64,000 nt of DNA from Peristeroidobacter agariperforans (GTDB lineage: Bacteria > Pseudomonadota > Gammaproteobacteria > Steroidobacterales > Steroidobacteraceae), in assembly GCF_004138335.1 (NCBI RefSeq), contig NZ_RYFW01000001.1:3059244-3123243 (forward strand), in the 5' to 3' direction. The notes beneath the pieces were generated by a model. That model was not told the origin of the DNA and did not search any database. It saw nothing but the letters and a program-made list of their open reading frames with translations. Below, piece after piece: positions 33,440-42,471 of the stretch. The first letter of the stretch is position 1, and the number at the start of each line of letters is the position of its first letter. A program made the translations under genes and the position numbers.

Positions 33440-33677
33440 CGAGCCGCGGAGCGTTCGAACCGCCGAGATAGTAATTCTCAACGATCCGCTCCGGAGCGGT
33501 CGCCGGCGACGAAATATCGTCGTCAAAGCGCGTGTCTGCGCATCGATTTCCGATCACATGACAAGTGCATTTCATCTATCCAGAATAAAAGCTGCTGGTA
33601 AGAGTCATGCAGGAAAACGTCGCGCTTCGAAAGATAGTCGTGCGCCGGCCTGCTGCCGAAACGGCGCTGCAAACAAA

Positions 33678-33720
33678 TGACACACTAAGTATTGAGTTGA
33701 TAATTTTTGTGTGTCACATT
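33678..33720 (+). promoter_or_regulatory. Paired half-sites TGACAC/GTGTCA, copy 2, with putative promoter
   Basis: TGACAC (33678-33683) and GTGTCA (33711-33716), 33-nt offset, identical in geometry to copy 1. Over the 43-nt window 27 positions match copy 1, with the last 15 identical. TTGAGT (33692-33697) and CACATT (33715-33720) are 17 nt apart and match the copy-1 promoter placement. It lies about 60 nt before the DUF1592-type gene. Confidence 0.6.
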
Positions 33721-33739
33721 CGATCGGAAGTCATATGCA

Positions 33740-33758
33740 GGGCAGGGACTCCCTGCCC
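33740..33758 (+). promoter_or_regulatory. Leader hairpin GGGCAGGG-ACT-CCCTGCCC
   Basis: A perfect 8-bp stem with 3-nt loop ends 23 nt before the GTG start at 33782. It lies downstream of the predicted promoter, so it would be in the mRNA leader. No T-run follows. It could protect the transcript's 5' end or act as a regulatory structure. Confidence 0.5.
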
Positions 33759-33781
33759 GACGAAACCGGAGATACGGATAC

Positions 33782-35545
33782 GTGCGTGACTTGATGAAGG
33801 GGGATGAGGGCGGACGTCGGCGTTGGATCGTCGGCGGCGTGGCCGCAATCGCGGCGCTCGCCGCCGTGGTTTTGCTGACAAGAGAGCCGTCGCCGCCGCC
33901 CACTGCCGGCGCTCCCGCCCGCGTCAGGCTGATGACGGGGACGCAGTACGCGAATTCCATCGAGTACATGTTCGGGCAGAGCATCGACGTTGGTTCCGCT
34001 TTCGCACCGCTGCAGCGAGTCGACGGTCTGCTGGCGCTGAACGCGTCACAGGTGAGCGTCACGATGGGGCAGATGCAGGACTTCCAGCGAGCGGCCGTGT
34101 CGATCGCTTCGCAGGTGATGAGCGAAGGCAATCTGGATCGCGGCGTTCCCTCACATCGAGATGCGCTCGTGCCGTGCAAGCCTGCTGCCGCGACCGAGCC
34201 GGACGATGAGTGCGCGGCGACCTTCGTTCGCAAAGCCGGGCGCCTGTTGTTCCGCCGTCCGCTCAGCGAAGAGAAAGTTGCCGAGCTGGTCGACAGTGCT
34301 CATCGAGCCGCCGATTCGCTCGACGACTTCTACGGCGGTTTGCAGGTCGTGCTGGAAAGCATGCTGATCAATCCGCAGTTTCTGTTGATCGAGGACACCA
34401 CCGAGCCCGATCCGGATCGGCGCGGCCATCGCAGGCTCGATAGCTATGGACTCGCGTCGCGGCTCAGCTTCCTGCTGTGGAACTCCGTTCCTGACGAACA
34501 GCTGCTCGATGCCGCAGAGAAGGGCGAGCTGTACACGAGCCGTGGCCGCAAGCGCGAAGTGGAGCGAATGCTCGCCAGCCCGCGTCTCGAGAGCGGCGTG
34601 CGTGCGTTCTTCGACGACATGTTCGGCTTCGACCACTTCGATTCGCTCAGCAAGGATCCGCAGAAATATCCAACGATCACTGGAGCAACATTGCAGGATG
34701 CGCGCGAGCAAACGTTGCGTACCGTCGTCGATCATCTGCTCCACAAGAACTCGGACTACCGCGATCTGTTCACGACTCGCTCGACCTTCATTTCGCGCGC
34801 GCTCGGTCCCGTGTATCACGTCGGCGCCGCGCCGGGATGGTCTCCTTATGAACTGCCCGCTGACAGTGGTCGTGCCGGCATCCTGACCCATGTCAGTTTC
34901 CTCACGTTGCACGCCCATCCTGCGCGCAGTTCGGCGACGTTGCGTGGCAAGGCGCTGCGTGAAGTGTTCCTTTGTCAGAAGGTGCCGCCACCGCCGCCGA
35001 ATGTCGATTTCTCGGCCGTCGAAGACCCCGACTCGAGCTTGAAGACGGCGCGCGAGAAGCTGGAAGTCCATCGCAGCAATCCGGCCTGCGCCGGCTGTCA
35101 CAAAATCACGGATCCGATCGGACTGACGCTGGAGAACTTCGATGGCGCCGGCCAATACCGAACCACCGAGAACGGCGCGCAGATCGACACGAGCGGCGAA
35201 CTGGATGGCAAGTCGTTCAACGATGCGGTGGGTCTTGGCGAGGCGCTGCGAAACAGTCCGGCGCTGCCGACCTGTCTGGTGAAGCAGGTGTACAGCTACG
35301 CGACCGGCGGATCGATCAACAACCGCGATCCGATGCTCGAGATCTTCGAGCAGGACTTTGCCGAGTCCGGTTACCGCGTCGTCGATCTGTTGCGTGACAT
35401 CGCAATGAGCGAAGCGCTGTCGAGGGTCGTGCCCGCGCCGCCATCCAAGCAGCAGCTGGCCGCGCCGACCGAGGAGATCGAAATCCTCACTGTCTCGAAT
35501 GACACGACTGCCGGGGGGATGATTCATGAAACGGCCCATCACTAG
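33782..35545 (+). CDS. DUF1587/1595/1592/1588/1585 multidomain protein with a CxxCH motif
   Basis: A 587-residue, probably N-terminally membrane-anchored periplasmic protein (helix at about 12-34, RRRWIVGGVAAIAALAAVV). The domain series typical of planctomycete and myxobacterial proteins is visible: DUF1587 (RLMTGTQYANSIEYMFG), DUF1595 (GRLLFRRPLSEEKV), DUF1592 (YGLASRLSFLLWNSVPDEQL), DUF1588 (GILTHVSFLTLHAHP) with Cys436-Cys439-His440 in CAGCHKITDPIG, and DUF1585 (FIND-type TCLVKQVYSYATGG). The single CxxCH suggests covalent haem c. The usual separate N-terminal cytochrome domain is absent. GTG 33782 follows GGAGAT; ATG 33794 is possible. It overlaps the DUF1552 gene by 20 nt, its normal partner. 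Confidence 0.85.
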   Translation: MRDLMKGDEGGRRRWIVGGVAAIAALAAVVLLTREPSPPPTAGAPARVRLMTGTQYANSIEYMFGQSIDVGSAFAPLQRVDGLLALNASQVSVTMGQMQDFQRAAVSIASQVMSEGNLDRGVPSHRDALVPCKPAAATEPDDECAATFVRKAGRLLFRRPLSEEKVAELVDSAHRAADSLDDFYGGLQVVLESMLINPQFLLIEDTTEPDPDRRGHRRLDSYGLASRLSFLLWNSVPDEQLLDAAEKGELYTSRGRKREVERMLASPRLESGVRAFFDDMFGFDHFDSLSKDPQKYPTITGATLQDAREQTLRTVVDHLLHKNSDYRDLFTTRSTFISRALGPVYHVGAAPGWSPYELPADSGRAGILTHVSFLTLHAHPARSSATLRGKALREVFLCQKVPPPPPNVDFSAVEDPDSSLKTAREKLEVHRSNPACAGCHKITDPIGLTLENFDGAGQYRTTENGAQIDTSGELDGKSFNDAVGLGEALRNSPALPTCLVKQVYSYATGGSINNRDPMLEIFEQDFAESGYRVVDLLRDIAMSEALSRVVPAPPSKQQLAAPTEEIEILTVSNDTTAGGMIHETAHH

Positions 35546-36869
35546 ACGACGTGTCTTGCGTGGCATGCTCGGCGGCGCCGCCGTGAGCGTGGCGCTGCCG
35601 CTGCTAGATTGTTTCCTCAATACCAACGGCACCGCATACGCAGACGGCGCGCCGCTGCCGGTCCGCTTCGGCACGTGGTCCTGGGGCTGCGGCATGAGCA
35701 AGTCCATCTTCGTGCCGAAGACGATCGGCGCGGACTACGACCTGCCGGAAGAGATCGTATCTTTCAAGCCGGTACGTCAGCACATCAACCTGCTCACGAA
35801 CTTCAACGGCTTCCGGGACGCGGCGCCGAACCTCTGCCATTACACGGGCTGGGTCATTCAGCGCGCCGGCTCGCCGCCGATGACCACCTTCGATCGTCCG
35901 GGCCAGACCATCGACGTAACGGTGGCCCGCAGGATTTCCGCCGGCACGCGCTATCAATCGCTGAGCGTGACTGCCACGAGCGATGAGCGCGACACGCTCA
36001 GCTATGAGAACGCCACCACCGTCAACACGGCCATCGCTTCGCCGCTCGCGCTCTACGAGAAGTTGTTCGGCGCAGGCTTCCAGGATCCCAATGCACCGGA
36101 GTTCAAGCCGGACCCGATGACGATGGTGCGTAAGAGTGCGCTGTCGGGCGTGCTGGAAGACGCCAAGAATATGCAGGCAAGTGTGGGCGCCGCCGACAAG
36201 CAGCGTCTCGATCAGTATTTCAGCTCGCTGCGCGACCTGGAGCGTCAGTTCGAGCTGCAGATCACGCGGCCCGAGCCTCGCGAGGCGTGCGTGGTTCCTT
36301 CGAAGAAGTCGGTAGAGCAGGCGATCTCCGGCATCGATGCAGAGCATGTCGCGGCTCGTCACAAGATCATGACCGATCTGCTGGTCATGGCAGTGGCGTG
36401 CGATCAAACGCGCGTGTTCAACATGCTGTACTCGAAGCCGTTCTCGGGAACGACCAAGAACGGCTACGACAAGCCGCATCACACTGCCACTCACGAAGAG
36501 CCCATCGACGAGCGCCTGGGCTATCAACCGAACGCTTCGTGGTTCACGCGGCGCGCGATGGAGAACTGGGCTTACTTCGTCGAAGCATTCTCCAAGGTGA
36601 AGGAAGGCGACGGCACGTTGTTGGACAACATGCTGATCTACGCCACCACCGACCAGTCGTTCGCGAAGATTCATTCCATCGACGGCCTGCCCATGCTCAC
36701 CGCGGGTCGTGCGGGCGGCAAGATGAAGACCGGTCTGCACATCGACGGCAAGGGTTCGGCGAGCACGCGCATGGGCTACACCGCGCTGAAGTTGCTGGGC
36801 GTGGATGTGCCGTCGTGGGGAACGCAGTCGAATACCACGTCCCAGGAGATCGGCGAGATCCTCGCCTGA
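35526..36869 (+). CDS. DUF1552 family exported protein
   Basis: A 447-residue protein with a Tat-like leader (RRRVLRGMLGGAAVSVALPLL). It shows the DUF1552 pattern: RFGTWSWGCGMSKSIF, LLTNFNGF, YQSLSVTAT, LRDLERQFELQI, LLVMAVACDQTRVFNM and the histidine cluster PHHTATHEEP corresponding to the family's HxxSHH region. The family is related in fold to alkaline-phosphatase-like proteins but no activity is known. It nearly always sits beside a DUF1592-type gene, as here with a 20-nt overlap, so the two are probably subunits of one complex. It is followed 8 nt later by the second repeat protein. Confidence 0.88.
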   Translation: MKRPITRRRVLRGMLGGAAVSVALPLLDCFLNTNGTAYADGAPLPVRFGTWSWGCGMSKSIFVPKTIGADYDLPEEIVSFKPVRQHINLLTNFNGFRDAAPNLCHYTGWVIQRAGSPPMTTFDRPGQTIDVTVARRISAGTRYQSLSVTATSDERDTLSYENATTVNTAIASPLALYEKLFGAGFQDPNAPEFKPDPMTMVRKSALSGVLEDAKNMQASVGAADKQRLDQYFSSLRDLERQFELQITRPEPREACVVPSKKSVEQAISGIDAEHVAARHKIMTDLLVMAVACDQTRVFNMLYSKPFSGTTKNGYDKPHHTATHEEPIDERLGYQPNASWFTRRAMENWAYFVEAFSKVKEGDGTLLDNMLIYATTDQSFAKIHSIDGLPMLTAGRAGGKMKTGLHIDGKGSASTRMGYTALKLLGVDVPSWGTQSNTTSQEIGEILA

Positions 36870-36877
36870 TTGCGACG

Positions 36878-38221
36878 ATGCGAAGTTACATCTATAGCGC
36901 GCTCCTCGGTGTCATGGCGGCGGGACACGCGTTCGCGGCTTCGGCTCCGGCGGCCGCCAAAGAGCAGTACGTCCGCGCCCCGATGCCTCCGGGCATCCAA
37001 GTCATCGTCACCGAGCTGGAAGGGCCGGTGTTCGCCGACGCCAAGGGCAAGACGATCTACAAGTGGCCGTATCAATCGCTGCGCGGTGGCTATGTCGGCG
37101 ATGAGAAGGGTCGATCCACTTGTACGAATACGGTGACCACGACCAGCGCGGGGCTGTTCAGTCCTTATCCGCCTGGACTCGTGTTACCGCATCTCGATAC
37201 ACGTCCGAGTTGTGCCGCGATGTGGCCGCCCGTGACTGCGCCGGCCGATGCAAAGCCTGTCGACAAGTGGACTGTGATCACGCGACCGGACGGTGCGAAG
37301 CAGTGGGCTTACGACGGCCAGGCGTTGTACACCTCCGTGCTCGATCGCCAGCCGGGAGATGTGCTCGGTGGCACCAACCGCGAGCAATTGAAACAAATGG
37401 CCGGCCGCTATCCCGTTGGACCCGCACCGAAGATTCCCCCGGGGTTCAGCGTCGTGACGACCTTCAACGGCCGTCTGCTCGTGAACGCCGATGGCTATTC
37501 CGTGTACGCGTCCGATCAAGACGGTCCGGATAAATCTAATTGCCGGGGCGCTTGTGAAGACACGTGGAAACCGGTGCTGGCGCCCGCGCTGGCCAGGGCC
37601 GATGGCGAATGGACCATCGTCGAGCGCGCCGCCGGCGTGCGTCAGTGGGCTTTCCGCAAGCAGCCGCTGTACACGTACAACCGAGACATCACCCTCTACA
37701 GCCAGCAAGGCTCCGACGTGCCGGGCTGGAGCAACGTCTATACACAACGGGTCGCGGCGCTGCCGAAGCCGTTCCAGTTGATCGACACGCAAAAGGGTGT
37801 CGCTGTCGCCGATGCCAAAGGCAGGGCGGTGTACGCGTACTTGTGCTCGGACGACTCGTTGGATCAGTTGTCGTGCGACTACCCGGGCTCGCCGTCCGAA
37901 TATCGCATCGCCATTTGCGGTGGCGGCAATGTCGAGCGTTGTTTGAAGAAGTGGCCGTATGTGATCGCCGATGCCGACGCCAGGAGCGACAACAAATTGT
38001 GGTCGGTAATCGAGATCGAGCCGCGCTCGGGCCGGCTCGCGACCGCCGGCGAAGCAGGCGCCATTCGCGTGTGGGCCTACCGTGGCAGCCCGCTCTACAC
38101 CTACGCCGACGACATCGAGCCTGGCGATGTGAGAGGCGACCAGGTCGGTGAAATGTACGGCCAGCGCAATGGTTTCATGGTTCTGTGGGTGCGAGACGAT
38201 TTCTCTCACAGCGAGACTTGA
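36878..38221 (+). CDS. Exported triple-repeat YxFxxD-type protein, copy 2
   Basis: A 447-residue paralogue of the protein at 28043-29482, with the same three units in order. Unit 1: GPVFADAKGKTIYKWP, SCAAMWPPV and ALYTSVLDRQPGDVLGG; unit 2: GYSVYASDQDG, CRGACEDTWKPV and KQPLYTYNRD; unit 3: GRAVYAYLCSDD and SPLYTYADDIEPGD. The cysteines of all units are conserved between the copies except the last. Signal peptide ends at AGHAFAAS. No strong Shine-Dalgarno is seen, so translation may depend on the DUF1552 gene 8 nt upstream. Co-located with its partner, as in copy 1. Confidence 0.82.
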   Translation: MRSYIYSALLGVMAAGHAFAASAPAAAKEQYVRAPMPPGIQVIVTELEGPVFADAKGKTIYKWPYQSLRGGYVGDEKGRSTCTNTVTTTSAGLFSPYPPGLVLPHLDTRPSCAAMWPPVTAPADAKPVDKWTVITRPDGAKQWAYDGQALYTSVLDRQPGDVLGGTNREQLKQMAGRYPVGPAPKIPPGFSVVTTFNGRLLVNADGYSVYASDQDGPDKSNCRGACEDTWKPVLAPALARADGEWTIVERAAGVRQWAFRKQPLYTYNRDITLYSQQGSDVPGWSNVYTQRVAALPKPFQLIDTQKGVAVADAKGRAVYAYLCSDDSLDQLSCDYPGSPSEYRIAICGGGNVERCLKKWPYVIADADARSDNKLWSVIEIEPRSGRLATAGEAGAIRVWAYRGSPLYTYADDIEPGDVRGDQVGEMYGQRNGFMVLWVRDDFSHSET

Positions 38222-38253
38222 GCGCCACTAGAGTTCAATCAGGCGGGGGAACG

Positions 38254-39333
38254 ATGAAACATTCAATCGCTAGGCAAGTGGGATGGCGTGCGTTCACCGC
38301 GGTGGCGACGTTAGCGGTGGCCCCGGCGATTGCTTGCGCCGCCGACGGCACCGCGCCTCCCAATGGCCGTATCGCGTACGTCACTACCGACATGTACTGG
38401 GGTGTGTATCAAACGCCCGATGGCAAGGCGGAGTGTCCTGACGGGCTCAACAAATACGGCCCGCGCGAAGTCTTCGCCAAGCTGTATCCGAAAGGGGGCA
38501 CCGAGATCGATACGCACCTGGCGCGCGAGGCGTTGAAGTACTACCCGGAAGATTCCAAAGATAACTTCCCGATGCCGGAGGCGCGGGGACCGATCGCGAT
38601 CGGCTTGAATCTCGACGGCAAAGTCGGGCCGAACGATTTCACCAGTCCCACCGGCGAGAAGGGCATCGACAATGCGTTGTATCGAGTGATCGGCTGCAGC
38701 CCGCAGTTTCGTGGACCTGAAGGGCAATTCCGTTTGTTCGGCAATCGCCTGGTCCGTCAGCTGACTTACAACCGCTCGATGATCGAGCTCACCGGCGTCG
38801 ACAGTCTGCAGAACGATGACTCGGTGCAGGTGACGATTCTGCGGGGCCTGGATCCGCTGCTCACCGATGCCGGCGGCGACAAGATCATGCCGGGCGGCAC
38901 CCAGCGCGTCGACAACCGTTTCAGCAAGCGCTTCTACAACCAACTGCAGGGGAAGATCGTCAACGGCGTGCTCGAGACGGAAGCCAAAGACGTGAGCTGG
39001 CCGTGGGCAGTGTTCTTCGGGAACACCAACGAATATCGGTTCCGCGGCATGCAGTTCCGCTTGCAGCTGACCGAAGGCAGGGCGGAGGGTCTGATGGCCG
39101 GCTACGCGGATGTCGATAGTTACTATCGAACAGTGATGGGCTGGTCAACGCACCATCTCTCGTACGGTCAGCTCGATCCTTCGGGCTTCTGGCGCAAGCT
39201 GTGGCAGCACGCCGATGGCTATCCGGACAAGAACGGCAAGATGACTGCCATCTCTTCGTCAGTGAACATTTATATGGCTCAAGTTTATCTGGATCGCGGC
39301 GAGCCCAATATCACCGTCTCCCAGTCGCGCTAG
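38254..39333 (+). CDS. Exported protein of unknown family, cassette partner, copy 2
   Basis: A 359-residue paralogue of the protein at 29497-30573; function unknown. Shared blocks: GVYQTPDGKAECPDGLN, IGLNLDGKVGPNDF, GIDNALYRVIGC, IELTGVDSLQNDD, RGLDPLLTDAGGD, PGGTQRVDNR, AGYADVDSY, GWSTHHLSYGQ and a tail with HADGYPDKNGKMTAISS. The EF-hand-like loop is weaker here (GKVGPNDF). Signal peptide ends at IACAADG. GCGGGGGA lies 4 nt before the ATG. It precedes the TonB receptor gene by 160 nt. Confidence 0.8.
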   Translation: MKHSIARQVGWRAFTAVATLAVAPAIACAADGTAPPNGRIAYVTTDMYWGVYQTPDGKAECPDGLNKYGPREVFAKLYPKGGTEIDTHLAREALKYYPEDSKDNFPMPEARGPIAIGLNLDGKVGPNDFTSPTGEKGIDNALYRVIGCSPQFRGPEGQFRLFGNRLVRQLTYNRSMIELTGVDSLQNDDSVQVTILRGLDPLLTDAGGDKIMPGGTQRVDNRFSKRFYNQLQGKIVNGVLETEAKDVSWPWAVFFGNTNEYRFRGMQFRLQLTEGRAEGLMAGYADVDSYYRTVMGWSTHHLSYGQLDPSGFWRKLWQHADGYPDKNGKMTAISSSVNIYMAQVYLDRGEPNITVSQSR

Positions 39334-39493
39334 CTGACGAATCGGCTCTCTCGATTGAATTTATTTTTGTGCGCCGGCTACAGCGCCGGGGCTCACCCTC
39401 GCGCCTGCTACGACGGCGTGCGGTCAAGTTCTAAGTTCGCAAACCTGGTTCAAGGACGCGCCAATTAATTTCTCGACAAAGGGGATCGATTTA

Positions 39494-42460
39494 ATGTTGA
39501 AGGAAACCAATTCGGTGGCGGGGGCCGTGCGCCGTACGCTGGGGATTGCCGGCAGCACGCTGCTGGCATTGACGACGCTCGCCGCCGGTACAGCGTCCGC
39601 GCAAGAGGCACAGAGCCAGGAAAGCAGCGGCGCTGTGCTCGACGTAGTCACCGTGACGGGTACTCGCATCGTGCGCGATGGCTATGAAGCGCCGACGCCG
39701 ATCTCCGTGCTCGGCACGGAGCAGCTCGCGAAAATGGCGACCACGAATCTGGCTGACTCGGTGAACCGCTTGCCGGCGCTCTCCGGCGGCCGCAGCTCCC
39801 ACAACTATTCGGGCAACGTGAGCTCCGGCACGGCCGGAATCAACACATTGAACCTGCGCGGCCTGGGCGCCAGCCGCACGCTGGTGCTGTTGGATGGCAA
39901 GCGATTGGTCCCGGCGACGCTGGGCACTGGAGATAGCGCGACGGGCGCGCCCGATGTCAACGCGATTCCGACGGCGTTGATCCAGCGTGTTGAAATCGTC
40001 ACCGGCGGCGCCTCTGCTGTGTACGGTTCCGATGCGTTGGCCGGCGTCGTGAACTTCATCCTCGATAAAGAATTCACCGGCGTGAAGGGCACGGCCCAGT
40101 ACGGCGAGAGCACCTATAAAGATAACGAGAGCCAGTTGTACTCGCTCGCCATGGGTGCGCCGTTCGCCGATTCTCGCGGCCATGTGCTGGTCAGCGCCGA
40201 ATGGGCCGGCTCCGATGAAATCCGCGGCAACGATCGTCCGTGGAACGATGCCGGCTATCAGCTGATCACCAATCCGGCGTACAGGAAAGATCCCGTCACC
40301 GGCCTTGGCAACGGCGTGCCGGAGCTGATTCACGTCTACCACGCCGGCTTGGGCCAGGCGACGCCGGGTGGCTTGATTCAGGGCTGTTATGCACCGCTCG
40401 CCAAGACTTCGACGAACTGTGCCCTGCGCGGCACGGACTTCGTCGAGGGCGGCCAGTACCTGCCGTTCAACTTCGGCAGCGTCATCAGCAATCCATACAT
40501 GTCGGGTGGCGATTGGGAACGTTCGCGTAACGACAACCTGCAGTCACTGACAATGCAGATGGAACGTAGCACGGCGTTCGGCCGCGCCAGCTTCGATGTG
40601 ACAGACAACACCACCGTCTACGGCGAACTGGGTTATTCCAAGACGCGTGCGATCAACCATCACGCGCTGCGCACATTCGATTTCAATTTGCAGATTTCGC
40701 GCGACAATCCGTACCTGCCCGATGAGATGCGGCAGTACATGGTCGATAGCGGCTACGACCGGCTTGCTTTCGGCACGGTCAATGCCGACCTGCCGCCGGT
40801 GCAAGGCGACAACACGCGTACCTTCAAGCGCTACGCGATGGGTGCCGAAGGTACCTTCGATATGGGCGGCGACGAGTGGTCGTGGGATGCCTACGTTCAA
40901 CGTAGCACCACCGAAGCATTGCAGACCGCACCGGGCAACCGTATCAACCCGAACTACACCAAAGCGATCAATTCGACTCGTGACGCTGCGGGCCGGATCG
41001 TTTGCCAGGTCAATGCGGATGCGGATCCGACCAACGACGATCCCGCGTGCTTGCCGTACAACCCCTTCGGCGTGGGCGTGAACTCGCAGGCGGTGGTCGA
41101 CTACATCACCGAGATGGGACGCGCCGAACAGGAGCTGACCCAGGACGTGGTCGCTGTCAGCGCCAGCGGTACGCCGTTCGAGTCGTGGGCGGGTCCGATT
41201 TCGCTGGCATTCGGCGCGGAACATCGTCGCGAGAAGGTCGAAGGCGTTGCCAGCGCGATCGACGAGGCGAGTCAATTCTTTGCGGGCAACTGGCACGCCT
41301 CGAAGGGCGACTACAACGTGACGGAAGGTTTCGTCGAAACCGTCGTGCCGCTGGCGAAAGACTTGCCGGTTGCGCAGGCGCTGGACTTGAACGCCGCCGC
41401 GCGCTGGACGGACTACAGCACCTCAGGCGATGTGGTGACCTGGAAGCTCGGCACGACCTGGCAACCCATCGATGACATCCGCTTCCGTGTGACTCGTTCG
41501 CGCGATATCCGTGCTCCGAGCCTGGGCGATCTGTTCAATGCCGGCCAGAGCGGCGGCAGCAACTTCACCGATCCGCGAGTCGATCCGGTGACCGGACAGA
41601 AGCCGCAGTACCTGGTGACGAGCGTCACCACGGGCAATCCGGACCTGGTGCCCGAAGAGGCGGATACCACGGGCATCGGCATCGTGTTGTCGCCGCGCTT
41701 CCTGCCCGGCTTCACGATGTCGATCGACTACTACCATATCGAGATCGAGGGCGCGATTGCCTCGCTCGGCGCGCAGACTGTCGCTGACCGCTGCGAAGCC
41801 GGCGCCACTCAGTTGTGCCAGTACGTGATCCGTGACCCCGCGCAGAACGACAAGATCATCACGGTGATCAACAAGCCGCAGAACATCCTGGGACAGGAGG
41901 CGACCGGCTACGACGTTGAGATGAGCTACCGCCTGCCCATTGGCCCCGGCGATCTGGAGCTGCGCGCGCTCGGCACGTACTTCGACAAGCTGGAGACTCA
42001 GGACAGCAACGGTCGAGTCGTCGATGGCTCGGGCATGAATGCCGGCGGCGCCGGAGTGGGCTTCGGCAACGCGCTGCTGTCGCCGAAGTATCGGTATCTC
42101 ATGTCCGTCGGCTACAACTGGGACCCGGTCACGGCGACAGTCACGATGCGCGGTGTCAGTTCGGGCAAGTACAACAACAACTTCATCGTCTGCAGCACGG
42201 GCTGCCCCACGTCCACGCTGAACAACCCGACGATCGACAGCAATCACATCGATGGCGTGAAGTACTTCGATCTGTCGCTCAACGGCAAGTTGCTCGAGAC
42301 CGGGGCGGAGCTGTTCTTCGTCGTCGAAAACCTGTTGAACGAGGAGCCTGCGCTGGTCGCCGGCACCCGTGGCGGCGGTTACTACAACGGCCAGGACAAC
42401 GCCGATTTCTACGACCGTCTGGGTCGTTACTATCGCGCCGGTGTTCGCTTCCAGTTCTGA
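39494..42460 (+). CDS. TonB-dependent outer-membrane receptor
   Basis: A 988-residue receptor that imports a scarce compound across the outer membrane with TonB energy. After a signal peptide ending TASAQ comes the TonB-box region (VLDVVTVTGTRI), the plug domain (about 60-175; APTPISVLG, LNLRGLGASRTLVLLDGKRL, RVEIVTGGASAVYGSDALAGVVNFIL) and the 22-strand barrel ending DRLGRYYRAGVRFQF with the C-terminal phenylalanine. No STN signalling domain precedes the plug. AAAGGGGA lies upstream of the ATG. Position in the locus suggests it takes up the substrate that the neighbouring exported proteins process. Confidence 0.93.
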   Translation: MLKETNSVAGAVRRTLGIAGSTLLALTTLAAGTASAQEAQSQESSGAVLDVVTVTGTRIVRDGYEAPTPISVLGTEQLAKMATTNLADSVNRLPALSGGRSSHNYSGNVSSGTAGINTLNLRGLGASRTLVLLDGKRLVPATLGTGDSATGAPDVNAIPTALIQRVEIVTGGASAVYGSDALAGVVNFILDKEFTGVKGTAQYGESTYKDNESQLYSLAMGAPFADSRGHVLVSAEWAGSDEIRGNDRPWNDAGYQLITNPAYRKDPVTGLGNGVPELIHVYHAGLGQATPGGLIQGCYAPLAKTSTNCALRGTDFVEGGQYLPFNFGSVISNPYMSGGDWERSRNDNLQSLTMQMERSTAFGRASFDVTDNTTVYGELGYSKTRAINHHALRTFDFNLQISRDNPYLPDEMRQYMVDSGYDRLAFGTVNADLPPVQGDNTRTFKRYAMGAEGTFDMGGDEWSWDAYVQRSTTEALQTAPGNRINPNYTKAINSTRDAAGRIVCQVNADADPTNDDPACLPYNPFGVGVNSQAVVDYITEMGRAEQELTQDVVAVSASGTPFESWAGPISLAFGAEHRREKVEGVASAIDEASQFFAGNWHASKGDYNVTEGFVETVVPLAKDLPVAQALDLNAAARWTDYSTSGDVVTWKLGTTWQPIDDIRFRVTRSRDIRAPSLGDLFNAGQSGGSNFTDPRVDPVTGQKPQYLVTSVTTGNPDLVPEEADTTGIGIVLSPRFLPGFTMSIDYYHIEIEGAIASLGAQTVADRCEAGATQLCQYVIRDPAQNDKIITVINKPQNILGQEATGYDVEMSYRLPIGPGDLELRALGTYFDKLETQDSNGRVVDGSGMNAGGAGVGFGNALLSPKYRYLMSVGYNWDPVTATVTMRGVSSGKYNNNFIVCSTGCPTSTLNNPTIDSNHIDGVKYFDLSLNGKLLETGAELFFVVENLLNEEPALVAGTRGGGYYNGQDNADFYDRLGRYYRAGVRFQF

Positions 42461-42471
42461 CGTAGCCACAC

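Larger units (their letters stand above)
33440..33781. other. 342-nt intergenic control region between the two operons of the locus
   Basis: No gene seen. It holds, in order: a perfect 14-nt palindrome CCGCTCC-GGAGCGG (33486-33499) and a small stem GACGA-AATA-TCGTC (33508-33521), neither followed by a T-run; an AT-rich stretch; the second TGACAC/GTGTCA pair (33678-33716); and a strong leader hairpin (33740-33758). The DUF1592 gene begins at its end. Confidence 0.6.

Noticed and set aside
33486-33521. Rho-independent terminator after the Lrp gene
   Set aside because: Two stems are present but neither is followed by a T-run.
34151-35707. A 518-codon open frame antisense to the DUF1592-type gene
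   Set aside because: No motif; sense gene has an ordered domain series.
36287-36877. Upstream in-frame extension of the second triple-repeat protein
   Set aside because: It lies in the wrong frame inside the DUF1552 gene and would hide a clear signal peptide at 36878.
39335-39383. Possible third copy of the TGACAC/GTGTCA promoter before the TonB gene
   Set aside because: Only ATTTTTGTG and a TTGAAT box are shared; half-sites and spacing do not match.
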